From NCBI RefSeq assembly GCF_004025535.1, contig NZ_QJRG01000047.1, positions 310,001 through 374,000 on the forward strand: 64,000 nucleotides of DNA, read 5' to 3'. This document shows, piece after piece, positions 46,106 through 55,296 of the stretch. The notes beneath the pieces were generated by a model. It was not told the origin of the DNA. It ran no database searches and worked only from the letters and a program-made list of their open reading frames with translations. A program made the translations under genes and the position numbers. Position 1 is the stretch's first letter. Every line of letters begins with the position of its first letter. Source of the stretch: Pseudomonas alkylphenolica. GTDB taxonomy: Bacteria > Pseudomonadota > Gammaproteobacteria > Pseudomonadales > Pseudomonadaceae.

Positions 46106-47146
46106 TCAGCGCCGTTCCGCCTCATAGTTATCCAGCGTATCCCGGGCAATCTCCCGCCCAAGGGCGATCAGCTCCGGCGCTTTGTAAAACTCGAAGAACC
46201 GGCACACACGCTTGGGCACGTTGATCAGGATATCCGGCGGGTAACCGGCGATCTTGTACTGGGCCAGTGACGTCTGCATCACTTCAAAGCTCTGGTTGAT
46301 CAGGTCGAGCAACGAGGCCGGGCCGACGTTGTCGATGATGAAGGAGCCCGCGGCCGACTTCGGTGCGCCGGCGCTTTCCGGCGCTGCGGCCGGTTGTTGT
46401 GCTTCCGGGTCGGCCGCATCGCTGAGCCAGGGGTTGGGGATCTGCGCCGCCTCCGGTTTAAGCACTTGTTCGATACGCATCAGTTGTTCGGCCTGCTTGC
46501 GCCTGAACGGCAGGTGCGAGCCAAGTGAGCTGATCAGGTTGTCAAAGCGCAACTTGAACGCGGGCGGTCGCTCGATTACCGGGAGCTGGTACTGCTTCTG
46601 GTTGGTCGAGTTGAGGTTGACTGCAATGATCAGGTCGCAGTGGCTGGACACTACCGGGATGATGGGCAAGGGGTTGAGGATGCCGCCGTCGACCAGCATG
46701 CGGTTGCCTTGCACCACGGGGGTGAACAGGCTGGGGATGGCGGCCGAGGCGCGCATGGCCTGGTGCAGGCAGCCTTCCTGAAACCAGATCTCCTGCTGGT
46801 TGGTCAGGTCGGCAGCGACAGCGGTGTACGGAATGCGCAGGGACTCGATGTTGACCTCTCCGACGATTTTACGGATCTGCCCGAAAACCTTTTCGCCGCG
46901 AATCGCGCCCAGGCGAAAACTGACATCCACCAGCCGCAACACATCGAGGTAGTCCAGGCTCTCAATCCAGTTGCGGTACTCATCCAGCTTGCCGGCGGCA
47001 TAGATGCCGCCGATGACGGCCCCCATGGAACACCCGGCAACACAGGCGATGTCATAGCCACGGCGCTCAAGTTCTTCGATCACCCCGATGTGCGCATACC
47101 CTCGGGCCCCGCCCGAGCCCAGCACTAATGCCACGCGTTTGCTCAT
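46106..47146 (-). CDS. Patatin-like phospholipase (RssA-like)
   Basis: A 346-residue patatin-fold lipid hydrolase with the full catalytic set: oxyanion loop GSGGARG (10-16), nucleophile Ser40 in GCSMG and Asp153 in DGG. The C-terminal part carries a low-complexity Ala/Pro insert near 250-270. There is no signal peptide, so it is cytosolic or membrane-associated. RssA/YchK-type proteins are the nearest group I can name; the physiological lipid is unknown. It is convergent with kdpE. Confidence 0.9.
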   Translation of the reverse strand: MSKRVALVLGSGGARGYAHIGVIEELERRGYDIACVAGCSMGAVIGGIYAAGKLDEYRNWIESLDYLDVLRLVDVSFRLGAIRGEKVFGQIRKIVGEVNIESLRIPYTAVAADLTNQQEIWFQEGCLHQAMRASAAIPSLFTPVVQGNRMLVDGGILNPLPIIPVVSSHCDLIIAVNLNSTNQKQYQLPVIERPPAFKLRFDNLISSLGSHLPFRRKQAEQLMRIEQVLKPEAAQIPNPWLSDAADPEAQQPAAAPESAGAPKSAAGSFIIDNVGPASLLDLINQSFEVMQTSLAQYKIAGYPPDILINVPKRVCRFFEFYKAPELIALGREIARDTLDNYEAERR

Positions 47147-47302
47147 GATGGCTCCTGGTCGTTGTGCTGCATTGGTCTAACAATGCGCTCATTCAGGTCT
47201 GTGCTTCAATCGTCATGCGCACTGCGCTACGCTCTTGAGGGCACTTTTATTCTTTGTTGCCGTCGAACGCGCCACTTCGAACTTTTTTTTAAGGAATCTG
47301 TG

Positions 47303-47581
47303 ATGAAAGCCTGGATCTGCCTGCCCTTGATTGCCTTGGCCCTGACCGGTTGTGCGGGCAAGACTGCGTTTCGCGACAGTTGCGCCAATCAACTGGATTC
47401 GGCCTGGAAAGAGCTTGACCTCGCCAAGGCTGAAGGTTTCGCCGGTACGGTAAGCTACTCCAAGGCCTTGTCGTTGCTGACCGGTGCCAAAACCCAGCAA
47501 CAGTTCGAAGCTTTCGAAGGTTGCAGCAACAAGGCTGAAAAAGCCCGGTTCTACATCCGTGAATCCCGCGCCGGTCGTTGA
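47303..47581 (+). CDS. Small lipoprotein of unknown function
   Basis: A 92-residue protein with a lipoprotein signal peptide ending LTGC (Cys17). The mature part is helical and charged, with two further cysteines (SCANQ and EGCSNK) that could pair in the periplasm. ATG at 47303 follows AAGGA; the longer frame upstream is not used. The CHAD gene starts 14 bases after its stop, so the two are probably co-transcribed. I do not recognise a family. Confidence 0.75.
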   Translation: MKAWICLPLIALALTGCAGKTAFRDSCANQLDSAWKELDLAKAEGFAGTVSYSKALSLLTGAKTQQQFEAFEGCSNKAEKARFYIRESRAGR

Positions 47582-47595
47582 TACAGGAGACCACC

Positions 47596-48363
47596 ATGTC
47601 GGCCATGCTCGACCATGTAATTGCGCAGGTGCTGGCCCTGCAGGTTCGCCTGCTGGCCTGTCAGGCACGCCTGGCGGCTGACACCGACAGCGAGGCCCTG
47701 CATGACTTGCGCATTGCCACACGGCGCTTGCGTAGCGTGCTGCGGCCACTGCGGGAACTGCCGGGAGTCGAGCAACTTGAACGTGCGGCACAAGCGTTGG
47801 GCAACTTGACCACCCCCCTGCGGGATCGCGAGGTGCTGGCAGCTCAATTGCTCAAGCGTAATCAGCCGCAAGCCGCGCAGGTGCGCCTGGCGAATCGTCG
47901 CCAGACCTTCGCCAGCGTCGCCGAGAGCGCGGAACTGGCTCGCCTGCTGGCGATTGTCGATGCCTTTCCGGTGTTTTTGCGTGCAGCTGAACGCGAGGGC
48001 CTGACTCGCAACTTGCACAAACGCATCGACAAGCGCCTGGAAAAACAGTGGAAGCAACTGCGTGTAGCGCTGGCTGATCCTGCCCATGATCGCCATCGCC
48101 TGCGTTTACTGATCAAGCGTGTGCGTTACGCGGCCGAGGCCTATCCGCAGCTGGAGCATGCCAGCAAGCGGCTGCAGCGTGTCCTTAAAAGCGCCCAGAG
48201 CGATCTCGGCAGCTGGCATGACCTGTTGCAATGGCTGCTGCAGGCCGAGCAACAGCCGGACCTGGCGCCTTGTGTCGAGCATTGGCAGGCGCAACTGCGT
48301 GGAGCGGAGCAACTGGCGGATGTCACCCTGGAGCGCCTGCAAGCGTTACTGGCGCAACGATAA
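47596..48363 (+). CDS. CHAD domain protein
   Basis: A 255-residue all-helical CHAD protein. Conserved His and basic residues sit in the CHAD pattern: LHDLRIATRRLRSVLRPLRE (about 40-58) and the mirror HDRHRLRLLIKRVRYAAE (about 165-182). CHAD domains bind polyphosphate and some locate to polyphosphate granules. There is no CYTH triphosphatase domain attached. ATG at 47596 follows CAGGAGA. It pairs with the small lipoprotein gene upstream. Confidence 0.88.
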   Translation: MSAMLDHVIAQVLALQVRLLACQARLAADTDSEALHDLRIATRRLRSVLRPLRELPGVEQLERAAQALGNLTTPLRDREVLAAQLLKRNQPQAAQVRLANRRQTFASVAESAELARLLAIVDAFPVFLRAAEREGLTRNLHKRIDKRLEKQWKQLRVALADPAHDRHRLRLLIKRVRYAAEAYPQLEHASKRLQRVLKSAQSDLGSWHDLLQWLLQAEQQPDLAPCVEHWQAQLRGAEQLADVTLERLQALLAQR

Positions 48364-48444
48364 GCCGCTGATATGGCCGAAATGCGGGCTGTCGCTTCAG
48401 GATTGGCTGGTTAAGATCAGACTTTTCCCACGGATGAAGCCGGC

Positions 48445-49245
48445 ATGAATTTTTCGCAATTACTCAAGGAAGTCCGCCTGCATCCCCAGGCGGTGTCCAT
48501 TCCTGCCAGCTGGGCCCAGGGGCGTGCCTGTTTCGGTGGCGTGATGGCTGCCCTGTTGTACGAAACCATGCGTGCCAAAACCTCGCCCGGCCGCCCGGTG
48601 CGCTCCCTGGCAATTACCTTTGTCGGGCCGGCCGAGCCGGATGTGCCGATCAGTTTTGAAGTGGAACTGCTGCGTGAAGGCAAAGCGGTCAGTTCACTAT
48701 TGGGCCGCGCGGTACAAAACGGCCAGGTGGTGACGCTGATGCAGGGCAGCTTTGGTGGCGGGCGCAGCTCGGAGATCGATGTTCCGGCACTGCCTGCGCT
48801 GGAAATGAGCAGCCTGGAAGCGGCTTCGCCCGCGCTCCCGTACATCAAAGGCATCACCCCGGACTTTATGCAGCATGTGTCGCTGCGCTGGGCAATTGGC
48901 GGCATTCCGTTCAGCAACACCCCCTCGCGCAACATGGGCGGCTGGGTGCGCCTGCGTGACGAGGGCGGTGATGAAACACTGAGTGAAGCGCACTTGCTGG
49001 CACTGGTAGACGCCTGGCCATCGACATTGCTGTCGCACCTGAAAAAGCCAGCTGCGGCCAGCACCCTGACCTGGACCGTCGAGTTCATTCAGCCGGTACC
49101 CAGCCTGACTACCCTGGACTGGTGCCGGTACTGCGCGCAGACCGAGCATGCCCGCGATGGTTACGGGCATGCGGCAGCGGCCCTGTGGACCGCACAGGGC
49201 GAGTTGCTGGCGATCAGCAGGCAGACGGTGACGGTCTTTGCCTAG
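48445..49245 (+). CDS. Acyl-CoA thioesterase family protein
   Basis: A 266-residue double hot-dog protein of the TesB/4HBT_3 type. The N-terminal hot-dog has FGGVMAALLYETM (about 31-43) and LLGRAVQNGQVVTLMQGSF. The second has LLALVDAWPSTLLSHL (about 177-192) and SLTTLDWCRYCAQTEHARDGYG. It probably hydrolyses acyl-CoA; chain length is unknown. ATG at 48445. Its TAG stop lies inside the CTAG shared with the convergent gene. Confidence 0.85.
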   Translation: MNFSQLLKEVRLHPQAVSIPASWAQGRACFGGVMAALLYETMRAKTSPGRPVRSLAITFVGPAEPDVPISFEVELLREGKAVSSLLGRAVQNGQVVTLMQGSFGGGRSSEIDVPALPALEMSSLEAASPALPYIKGITPDFMQHVSLRWAIGGIPFSNTPSRNMGGWVRLRDEGGDETLSEAHLLALVDAWPSTLLSHLKKPAAASTLTWTVEFIQPVPSLTTLDWCRYCAQTEHARDGYGHAAAALWTAQGELLAISRQTVTVFA

Positions 49246-49604
49246 TGGCGATGACGGTCCCGCCAGGCGCGCCACCAGGCACCGCTGAGGACAAAGCGCG
49301 GGAAGGTAATGAACTGCTCCACCAGTAACCGGCCGATGGCGTCCTTGCGGTCGCTGAACGGTTCCGGTTGCTGCGCTTCCAGCCGGTGGCCCTGGCGCTG
49401 CATGCCCAGGCCTGCGATCAGGGCGATAACGCCGACGGCCAGTTGCCCCAGATCCAGTGAGAACAGTCCGGACAGCACCAGTAACACGCCGAGAATGAAC
49501 AGCGGCACGGCGATCAGGTGCAGCACCAGGTTGGTCGGGTTGCGGTGGTTATGGTGGTAGCCACGCCATTGCCAGGCGTGCAGGTTGGGTAAGCGTTTGT
49601 TCAT
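49242..49604 (-). CDS. Mpo1-like membrane protein (DUF962)
   Basis: A 120-residue protein with the DUF962/Mpo1 signature: HNHRNPTNLVLHLIAVP (about 18-34), where the conserved His residues may hold iron. Two hydrophobic segments follow (about 28-48 and 52-70). Yeast Mpo1 is a dioxygenase in 2-hydroxy-fatty-acid alpha-oxidation; the bacterial role is not settled. It is convergent with the thioesterase gene and the two stop codons overlap in CTAG. Confidence 0.85.
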   Translation of the reverse strand: MNKRLPNLHAWQWRGYHHNHRNPTNLVLHLIAVPLFILGVLLVLSGLFSLDLGQLAVGVIALIAGLGMQRQGHRLEAQQPEPFSDRKDAIGRLLVEQFITFPRFVLSGAWWRAWRDRHRH

Positions 49605-49679
49605 GAGCTGTTCCTCAGGCTACTGTCTGAAGAATAGTGCGGCCCCCGGCAGGGGGCCAATGAGCGCCAGCTATCGGGA

Positions 49680-51158
49680 TTATAGTTTGAGCTGACCAAT
49701 GGCTTTGCTCAGTTCGCCTGCCAGGGTCGCCAGTTCGCTACTGGTGGTCGCCGAGTCGACGGTCTGCTGCACAGTTTCTTCGGTGACGTCACGAATGCTC
49801 ACCACGGCCCGGTTCATTTCTTCTGCCACCTGGCTTTGTTGTTCGGCGGCCACGGCGATCTGCGTATTGCTTTCACGCATCTGCGCCACGGCGCTGGTGA
49901 TCTCTGCCAGGGCAGCCCCGGCTTCCTGCGCCTGCTGAACGCAATCGTCGGCCTTGAACGAGCTTTCCTGCATGAAGTCCACGGCGTCACGGGTGCCGGC
50001 TTGCAGGGCCGAGACCATGGTGGTGATCTCATCTGTCGAAGCCTGCACGCGTTTAGCCAGGTTGCGCACCTCATCGGCGACCACGGCAAAGCCGCGGCCC
50101 AGGTCGCCGGCGCGGGCGGCTTCGATGGCTGCGTTGAGGGCCAGCAGGTTGGTCTGTTCGGCAATGCTGTGAATGACGCCGACCACGCCGTTGATCTTCT
50201 GGCTGTCTTCGGCCAGCTGCCGAATCATCTCGGCGGTCTGCTGAACGCCGCTGGACAGGCCGGAAATCGAGGTCTGTACCCGGCTGACCACCGCCTGGCC
50301 GCTGCCAGCCAGGGTGTCGGCGGACTGCGACAAATCGCGTGTGGCGCCCGCATGCTGGGCGATGTGATAGACCGTGGCCGACATCTCGTTGATGGCGGTG
50401 GCGGCCTGATCGGTTTCGCTTTGCTGGCCGAGCATGCCATGGCGCACTTCGCTCATGCTCGCGGCCAGGCGGGCGGCACCGGAGTCCAGTTGCGCAGCGG
50501 TGCGGGCCACGGTGGTGACCACGCGATGGTAGGTGGTCTGCATGGCGTTGAAGGCACTGGCCATCTGGCCGACCTCGTCGCCGCAGGCCAGGGGCACTCT
50601 GGCCGACAAGTCGCCGGTCTTCTCCACATGCAGCATCACATCCTTGAGGGTGTTGAGCTGGCTGAGCAGAAAGCGGATGAGCAACTGCGAGGCACAGAGC
50701 ATGGCAAGCATCAGGATCAGCACGCACACCGCGTAGTTGGTGAAGCGGTCGGTAAACACCTGGAGCAGGCTGGGGGAGGGCGCCAGCACCGCGATCTGCA
50801 GGCCGTCGCGGCTGATCACCTGAGCGCCGCTGACGGGGTCGGTGCCCGTCAGTGCCAGGCCTTGTAGCTCGACCCAGCCTTGGGCTTTAGCCAATGCCTG
50901 GAGCGAGTCGCCCGCATAAACAGGCGCCTGTCCGGCAGGGTATTTCAGCCACAAGGGATTGTTCGGCAGCGGTTGCCCGGCGGGCCAGGCTGCCAGCAGT
51001 TGCGCCTCGGCCCTGGCTTTGGCCTGCGCATCCTGTGCGCGGGCCTGTTGCTCAAGGTGCACGGCATACAGCACCAGGAACAGGGTGGTAACGAAGGCCA
51101 CCGCATTGACGGCCCAAAACTTGTATTTCAGGGAGATATTGCTAAGCCAGGCACCCAT
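49680..51158 (-). CDS. Methyl-accepting chemotaxis protein
   Basis: A 492-residue transmembrane chemoreceptor. TM1 lies at about 12-32 and a short periplasmic sensor at about 33-137 (too small for a dCACHE domain). TM2 is at about 138-162, HAMP follows to about 215, and the signalling domain has the hairpin [20 protein letters not shown]. It lacks the C-terminal NWETF-type pentapeptide. The ligand cannot be told from sequence. Confidence 0.92.
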   Translation of the reverse strand: MGAWLSNISLKYKFWAVNAVAFVTTLFLVLYAVHLEQQARAQDAQAKARAEAQLLAAWPAGQPLPNNPLWLKYPAGQAPVYAGDSLQALAKAQGWVELQGLALTGTDPVSGAQVISRDGLQIAVLAPSPSLLQVFTDRFTNYAVCVLILMLAMLCASQLLIRFLLSQLNTLKDVMLHVEKTGDLSARVPLACGDEVGQMASAFNAMQTTYHRVVTTVARTAAQLDSGAARLAASMSEVRHGMLGQQSETDQAATAINEMSATVYHIAQHAGATRDLSQSADTLAGSGQAVVSRVQTSISGLSSGVQQTAEMIRQLAEDSQKINGVVGVIHSIAEQTNLLALNAAIEAARAGDLGRGFAVVADEVRNLAKRVQASTDEITTMVSALQAGTRDAVDFMQESSFKADDCVQQAQEAGAALAEITSAVAQMRESNTQIAVAAEQQSQVAEEMNRAVVSIRDVTEETVQQTVDSATTSSELATLAGELSKAIGQLKL

Positions 51159-51244
51159 AGAAGGTCTTCTCTGATTGAGCTAACGCATTGTTGGCAAGGT
51201 GCCATCATTGTGCCGGGCCGTGCAGAGAAGCTTGTTGATATGCG

Positions 51245-52051
51245 TCAAATAATCGCGGGCAGGTTAAAGAACGTGCGTGCGCAGGCCGTCGTATGGGCTG
51301 CCAGCTCTTCAATGCTTTCGCCCCGGTGCAGGGCGACTTCGCGCAGCACTTCCGTGAGAAATGCCGGTTCGTTGCGGCCACTTTTCGGTTTGGGTCGCAG
51401 GGTGCGTGGCAGCAGGTAAGGCGCATCGCTTTCCAGCATCAGGCGACCGCGGGGAATGCTGGCAACCAGTGGGTGCAGGTGTGTACCGCGGCGCTCGTCG
51501 CAGATCCAGCCGGTGATGCCAATGTGCAGGTCGAGGTCGAGGTAGCCGAACAGCGCCTCGCGCTCACCGGTAAAACAGTGCACCACGGCTGCGGGCAAGT
51601 GGTCACGATAATCCTTGAGGATCGCCAACAGTCGCTCGCTGGCATCGCGCTCATGCAGAAACACCGGCATTTGTAGTTCGACCGCCAGGGCCAGTTGTGC
51701 TTCCAGGGCTTTTTCCTGTAGCGGGCGCGGGGAAAAGTCACGGTTGAAATCCAGGCCGCATTCGCCCACCGCCCGCACCCGGGGCTGCTCCAGCAGCGCA
51801 CGCATGTGCCGGCTGCTGTCGGCGTTCCAGTGGCTGGCGTCGTGGGGGTGTACACCCGCGGTGCTGAACAGTCGCTGGGCACTTTCATCCAGCTGAATGC
51901 ACAGCTCCAGCGCCTCCTCGCTGCCCTGCAAGCTGGTGCCGGTGACCATCATTTGCAGGACGCCGGCAGCCTCGGCGCGCTCGATAATGGCCTGGTGCTT
52001 TTCGGCAAAACTTGGGTTGGTCAGATTGACGCCGATGTCGATGAGTTGCAT
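51245..52051 (-). CDS. TatD family metal-dependent hydrolase
   Basis: A 268-residue TIM-barrel hydrolase. Metal-binding positions are visible: the usual HxH at the N-terminus is altered to DIGVNL, while GECGLDF (Glu), VFLHER (His), VVHCFTG (His) and ESDAPYL (Asp) are kept. The N-terminal DIGVNLTNP form is typical of TatD itself rather than YcfH. TatD enzymes are nucleases (3'-5' exonuclease on damaged DNA or RNA). Downstream of the MCP start by 86 bases on the same strand. Confidence 0.9.
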   Translation of the reverse strand: MQLIDIGVNLTNPSFAEKHQAIIERAEAAGVLQMMVTGTSLQGSEEALELCIQLDESAQRLFSTAGVHPHDASHWNADSSRHMRALLEQPRVRAVGECGLDFNRDFSPRPLQEKALEAQLALAVELQMPVFLHERDASERLLAILKDYRDHLPAAVVHCFTGEREALFGYLDLDLHIGITGWICDERRGTHLHPLVASIPRGRLMLESDAPYLLPRTLRPKPKSGRNEPAFLTEVLREVALHRGESIEELAAHTTACARTFFNLPAII

Positions 52052-52173
52052 GGTGCTACCTCAGGCCGGGGGCCGGCCAGCATAACAAAGCTCGACGAAA
52101 TTCGATAAATCCAAGAACTTCAACGAGTTGTCGTGGTCTTTTGCGGTCTTTTGTCATGTATTGACTGCAAACT

Positions 52174-53634
52174 ATGACGTCAACCACACACGCGCGGACC
52201 TTGAAACGGATGACCCGAGCGCTGTTTTTGTTGATTGTGCTGAGCCTGGGGCTGCTGTCGGCAGGGCCGGTCAGCGCGCGCCTGCCCGGGCCGCAACAGA
52301 CCGTGTCCAAGACCCAGGTCCGCGACCTGGCGCAGATCCGCAGTAGCCGGGTGCTCAAGGTGCTGGTCAACCAGAGCCGTAACAGCTCCGGTGAAGTCAA
52401 GGGCGAGCCGGTGGGCGTTGAGTACCATCGCCTGCGTGCCTTTGAACACTACCTCAATGGTCGCGCCCGCGACGGCGAGGAAATCCGCCTTAAAATCATT
52501 CCCCGCGCCAAGGACCAGCTTCTGGCCGCCTTGCAGCGCGGCGAAGCCGATCTGGTCGCGCCAGGCGAGCTGCTGGACCCGACCTCCACCCGCGGCCTGG
52601 TGGCCAGCGATCCGGTGGTCGACAACGTGCCGATGGTGCTGGTGGGGCGCAAGGGTGAGCGCAGTTATCAGCGGGTGGAACAGTTGTCCGGCCGCACCCT
52701 GGCGCTGACCAGCGCCAGTGCCGCAGGCGACACCCTGCATGAAATCAACCAGAAGCTGGCCCTGCGCAAATTGCCGCCGATCAAGGTGGAATGGGTCGAT
52801 CCGACGCTGGCGGTGGAAGATGTACTGGAAATGGTCCAGGCCGGTATCTTCCATTTGACCGTCGTCGAGCAGCCGATTGCCGAGCGCTGGGCGCGGGTGA
52901 TGCCCAAGCTGCGGGTCGAACGCAAGGTGCAGGTGGCGGCGCCTGAGGCGATGCGCTGGTATGTGCGGCGCGATGCGGTGATGCTGCATGCCACGGTCGA
53001 TCGCTTCCTGCAGGGTTATCGGCCGCCGGAAAACCAGGATGCAGCTTTCGAACGTATCTATCGACGTCTGTACCGGGTGCACAATCCGTTGGCCCGCACC
53101 GACCGTAAACGCCTGGAGGCCCTGCGTCCGGTGTTGCAACGCCATGCCGCCGAACAGAACATCGACTGGCTGAACCTGGCCGCGGTGGCCTTCAAGGAAT
53201 CCTCGCTCAACCCTTCGGCCCGCGGCGCCGGGGGCACCCACGGGTTGATGCAGATTACCCCTAGCGCGGCGCAGCGGGTGGGGGTGAGCAATATCAGCAA
53301 TGTCGACGGTAACGTCCAGGCCAGTGCCCGTTACATGGCGCTGATCCGGCGCAAATTCTTTTCCAGCAACCAGCTCAACGAGCGTGAGCGCATGGCCTTT
53401 ACCCTGGCCGCCTACAACCTGGGCCCGGAGCGCGTCCAGGCGATGCGCGCCGAAGCCCGGCGCCGCGGCCTCAATGGCAATCAATGGTTCTTCCAGACCG
53501 AACGCATTGCCATGGAGCAGGTGGGCATGGGGCCGGTCAGCTACGTCAACAGTGTGAACAAATACTTCCTGGCCTTTGACCGCGAACGCGCGTCACTGGA
53601 GCCGCAAGGGCGTAAGGTGGCGGGTCGTAAATAA
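52174..53634 (+). CDS. MltF-like membrane-bound lytic transglycosylase
   Basis: A periplasmic protein of 486 residues (474 if ATG 52210 is the start). A signal peptide ends near SARLPG. An SBP_bac_3-like domain (about 55-290) leads to an SLT lytic transglycosylase domain (about 325-450) with catalytic Glu in FKESSLNP (residue 330 from 52210) and GLMQITP. MltF-type enzymes cleave the glycan strands of peptidoglycan. Neither ATG has a strong ribosome-binding site; 52210 gives the more normal signal peptide. Several Pseudomonas genomes have an MltF paralogue elsewhere. Confidence 0.87.
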   Translation: MTSTTHARTLKRMTRALFLLIVLSLGLLSAGPVSARLPGPQQTVSKTQVRDLAQIRSSRVLKVLVNQSRNSSGEVKGEPVGVEYHRLRAFEHYLNGRARDGEEIRLKIIPRAKDQLLAALQRGEADLVAPGELLDPTSTRGLVASDPVVDNVPMVLVGRKGERSYQRVEQLSGRTLALTSASAAGDTLHEINQKLALRKLPPIKVEWVDPTLAVEDVLEMVQAGIFHLTVVEQPIAERWARVMPKLRVERKVQVAAPEAMRWYVRRDAVMLHATVDRFLQGYRPPENQDAAFERIYRRLYRVHNPLARTDRKRLEALRPVLQRHAAEQNIDWLNLAAVAFKESSLNPSARGAGGTHGLMQITPSAAQRVGVSNISNVDGNVQASARYMALIRRKFFSSNQLNERERMAFTLAAYNLGPERVQAMRAEARRRGLNGNQWFFQTERIAMEQVGMGPVSYVNSVNKYFLAFDRERASLEPQGRKVAGRK

Positions 53635-53655
53635 TCTAATTTATTGATTGTTATC

Positions 53656-53674
53656 TCGCAAAAATTGCGATTTT
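53656..53674 (+). terminator. Short hairpin with T-tract
   Basis: TCGCAA, loop AAA, TTGCGA, then TTTT, 22 bases after the transglycosylase gene in an AT-rich gap. It could equally be an operator palindrome of the DoxX gene. Confidence 0.4.
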
Positions 53675-53735
53675 AACATTTGTGGATTTGATTAATATGG
53701 CGCCCATACCTACTCAACACCCCTAAGGAAGCGTC

Positions 53736-54173
53736 ATGAACACCCATTACCTGAACATCGTATTCGCCAGCCGTGCCAGCTGGGGCCTAAGCGTCATTCG
53801 GATCATCGTCGGCATCATTTTCATGGCCCATGGCGCGCAAAAGCTCTTTGGCCTGTTTGGCGGTGGCGGGCTTGCCGGAACTGCGCAGTTCATGGAGAGC
53901 CTGGGCCTGGCACCGGGACTGCTGATGGCACTGTTGTCGGGCAGTGCGGAGTTTTTTGGTGGCCTGGCACTGGTGATTGGCCTGCTGGTGCGTCCAGCCG
54001 CATTGGCCCTGACCGTGACGCTGGTGGTGGCGATCTTTTCTGCCCACATCGGTAATGGTCTTTTCATGGCCAACAATGGCTACGAGTTTGCCCTGGCGCT
54101 TATGGCGGGCACGGTGGCAGTGATGATTGAAGGTGCAGGTAAAGCCTCGCTGGATCGGCTAATCGCACGCTGA
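53736..54173 (+). CDS. DoxX family membrane protein
   Basis: A 145-residue protein with four membrane spans and the DoxX signature: RIIVGIIFMAHGAQKLFGLFGGGG (about 22-45, written in part) and GSAEFFGGLALVIGLL near 70. DoxX-type proteins are linked to thiol/redox and quinone chemistry; the role here is unknown. ATG at 53736 follows TAAGGAAG. Followed by a strong terminator. Confidence 0.88.
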   Translation: MNTHYLNIVFASRASWGLSVIRIIVGIIFMAHGAQKLFGLFGGGGLAGTAQFMESLGLAPGLLMALLSGSAEFFGGLALVIGLLVRPAALALTVTLVVAIFSAHIGNGLFMANNGYEFALALMAGTVAVMIEGAGKASLDRLIAR

Positions 54174-54190
54174 GTTCATACCCCCGACTA

Positions 54191-54217
54191 AAGGCGGCCT
54201 GCAGGGCCGCCTTTTTT
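54191..54217 (+). terminator. Terminator after the DoxX gene
   Basis: AAGGCGGCC, loop TGCAG, GGCCGCCTT with six T. Confidence 0.9.
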
Positions 54218-54230
54218 GTATCCGCTTATG

Positions 54231-54260
54231 TTGACATCCGCCCCGCAGCTTCTCTAGGAT
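54231..54260 (+). promoter_or_regulatory. Sigma-70 promoter of the small gene at 54399
   Basis: TTGACA (54231-54236) and TAGGAT (54255-54260), 18 bases apart. Transcription would begin near 54267, leaving a leader of about 130 bases. Confidence 0.6.
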
Positions 54261-54266
54261 GCTGAC

Positions 54267-54398
54267 TTGCGCCGATTTAAACAGCTACTTGCGGGGCGCA
54301 GGAGAACCTCCCCCGGTTCACCGAATACCGCTAAAGCGCTGGTTCGGTGACGCCTCCCACCGCAGCCCAGCGGGATCTGCGAGGCGGAGAAATACTCC
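54267..54398 (+). promoter_or_regulatory. Structured 5' leader that can mask the ribosome-binding site
   Basis: Stem one: TCACCGAA (54318-54325) with TTCGGTGA (54343-54350). Stem two: CGCCTC (54351-54356) with GAGGCG (54381-54386), closed further by GCAG/CTGC. The Shine-Dalgarno GGAG (54386-54389) abuts stem two and can also pair with CTCC (54395-54398) right before the ATG. I matched it to no known riboswitch class. Confidence 0.45.
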
Positions 54399-54707
54399 AT
54401 GAGTTGTCCACGTACCAGTGTCTGTCTGACTCCCTTGCCTGCAAGCCAGGCCACTCGTGTGCCGCGCATCCTGCTGGGTGGTAGCCACCAACCTACACTC
54501 CTGCGATACCTGGATGGCTGGCCGCGCCGCAAGGGCAGCGCCACTGCATTCCTGATCCAGTTTGCCGACAACCGCACTCCGCTTGGCCAGTTCGCCAACG
54601 ACCGGTTTGATCTGGCGGTGATCCAGTCCCCCAGCGCCGAAGACGCCATCGAAGTGATCGGCCACCTGACCCGGGTTGCCCGGCAAGGTCTGATTACCCG
54701 CGGCTGA
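54399..54707 (+). CDS. Small protein of unknown function with structured leader
   Basis: A 102-residue cytoplasmic-looking protein. It starts MSCPRTSVCLTPLP and has an Arg-rich middle (YLDGWPRRKG). The C-terminal half contains NRTPLGQFANDRFDLAVIQ and an alternating pattern (IEVIGHLTRVA), suggesting an alpha/beta fold. I do not recognise it. It has its own promoter and a leader able to hide the ribosome-binding site, so expression may be controlled at translation. Convergent with greB, 22 bases away. Confidence 0.65.
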   Translation: MSCPRTSVCLTPLPASQATRVPRILLGGSHQPTLLRYLDGWPRRKGSATAFLIQFADNRTPLGQFANDRFDLAVIQSPSAEDAIEVIGHLTRVARQGLITRG

Positions 54708-54729
54708 GCAAAACGTCGTCGCGTTACCT

Positions 54730-55224
54730 TCAGGCGCCTTCCGGTTTGTCCGGCTGGCCGTAGGTAACGCTGTTGATGTACCAGGTGGCCTCGCCGCCAG
54801 GCGTCTGTACTACCACTTCGTCATCCTTGCCTTTTTTCAGCAGTGCGCGGGCCATCGGCGAATCGATCGAGATGTAGTCGTTGCGCCCGTAGATCTCGTC
54901 GTAGCCCACGATCCTGAATTTCTTCAGCTCGCCCTCGTCATTTTCGATTTCCACCCAGGCACCAAAGAACACCTTGCCTTCCTGCTCGGGGGAGTAGTCG
55001 ACGACTTTCGCGTCTTCCAGGCGTTTACGCAGGTAGCGTACCCGCCTGTCGATCTCGCGAAGCAGCTTCTTGTTGTACTGGTAGTCGGCGTTTTCGCTAC
55101 GGTCTCCGAGCGAAGCGGCCCAGGCGACCTTGGCGGTGATCTCCGGGCGGTAGGTACGCCACAGATGATCCAGCTCGCTTTTCAGTGCCTCGTAGCCTTC
55201 TCGGGTGATGATGTTGGTAGCCAA
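54730..55224 (-). CDS. greB: Transcription elongation factor GreB
   Basis: A 164-residue Gre factor: N-terminal coiled-coil (about 1-75, with the acidic tip LGDRSENADYQY that reaches the polymerase active site) and a C-terminal FKBP-like domain. SENADYQYNKK and the basic face mark GreB rather than GreA. It rescues backtracked RNA polymerase by stimulating transcript cleavage. ATG at 55224. Confidence 0.93.
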   Translation of the reverse strand: MATNIITREGYEALKSELDHLWRTYRPEITAKVAWAASLGDRSENADYQYNKKLLREIDRRVRYLRKRLEDAKVVDYSPEQEGKVFFGAWVEIENDEGELKKFRIVGYDEIYGRNDYISIDSPMARALLKKGKDDEVVVQTPGGEATWYINSVTYGQPDKPEGA

Positions 55225-55296
55225 GCGTTGTCCTTAATAGAGCGGTGGCGAGGGCATGCTCAGGGGTGTCCACGATAGCTCATCGCGGGCAACTGT

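Noticed and set aside
54267..54398. Known riboswitch in the 54399 leader
   Set aside because: The conserved cores I know for c-di-GMP, TPP, glycine, cobalamin and SAH classes are not present; it is kept only as an unassigned structured leader.
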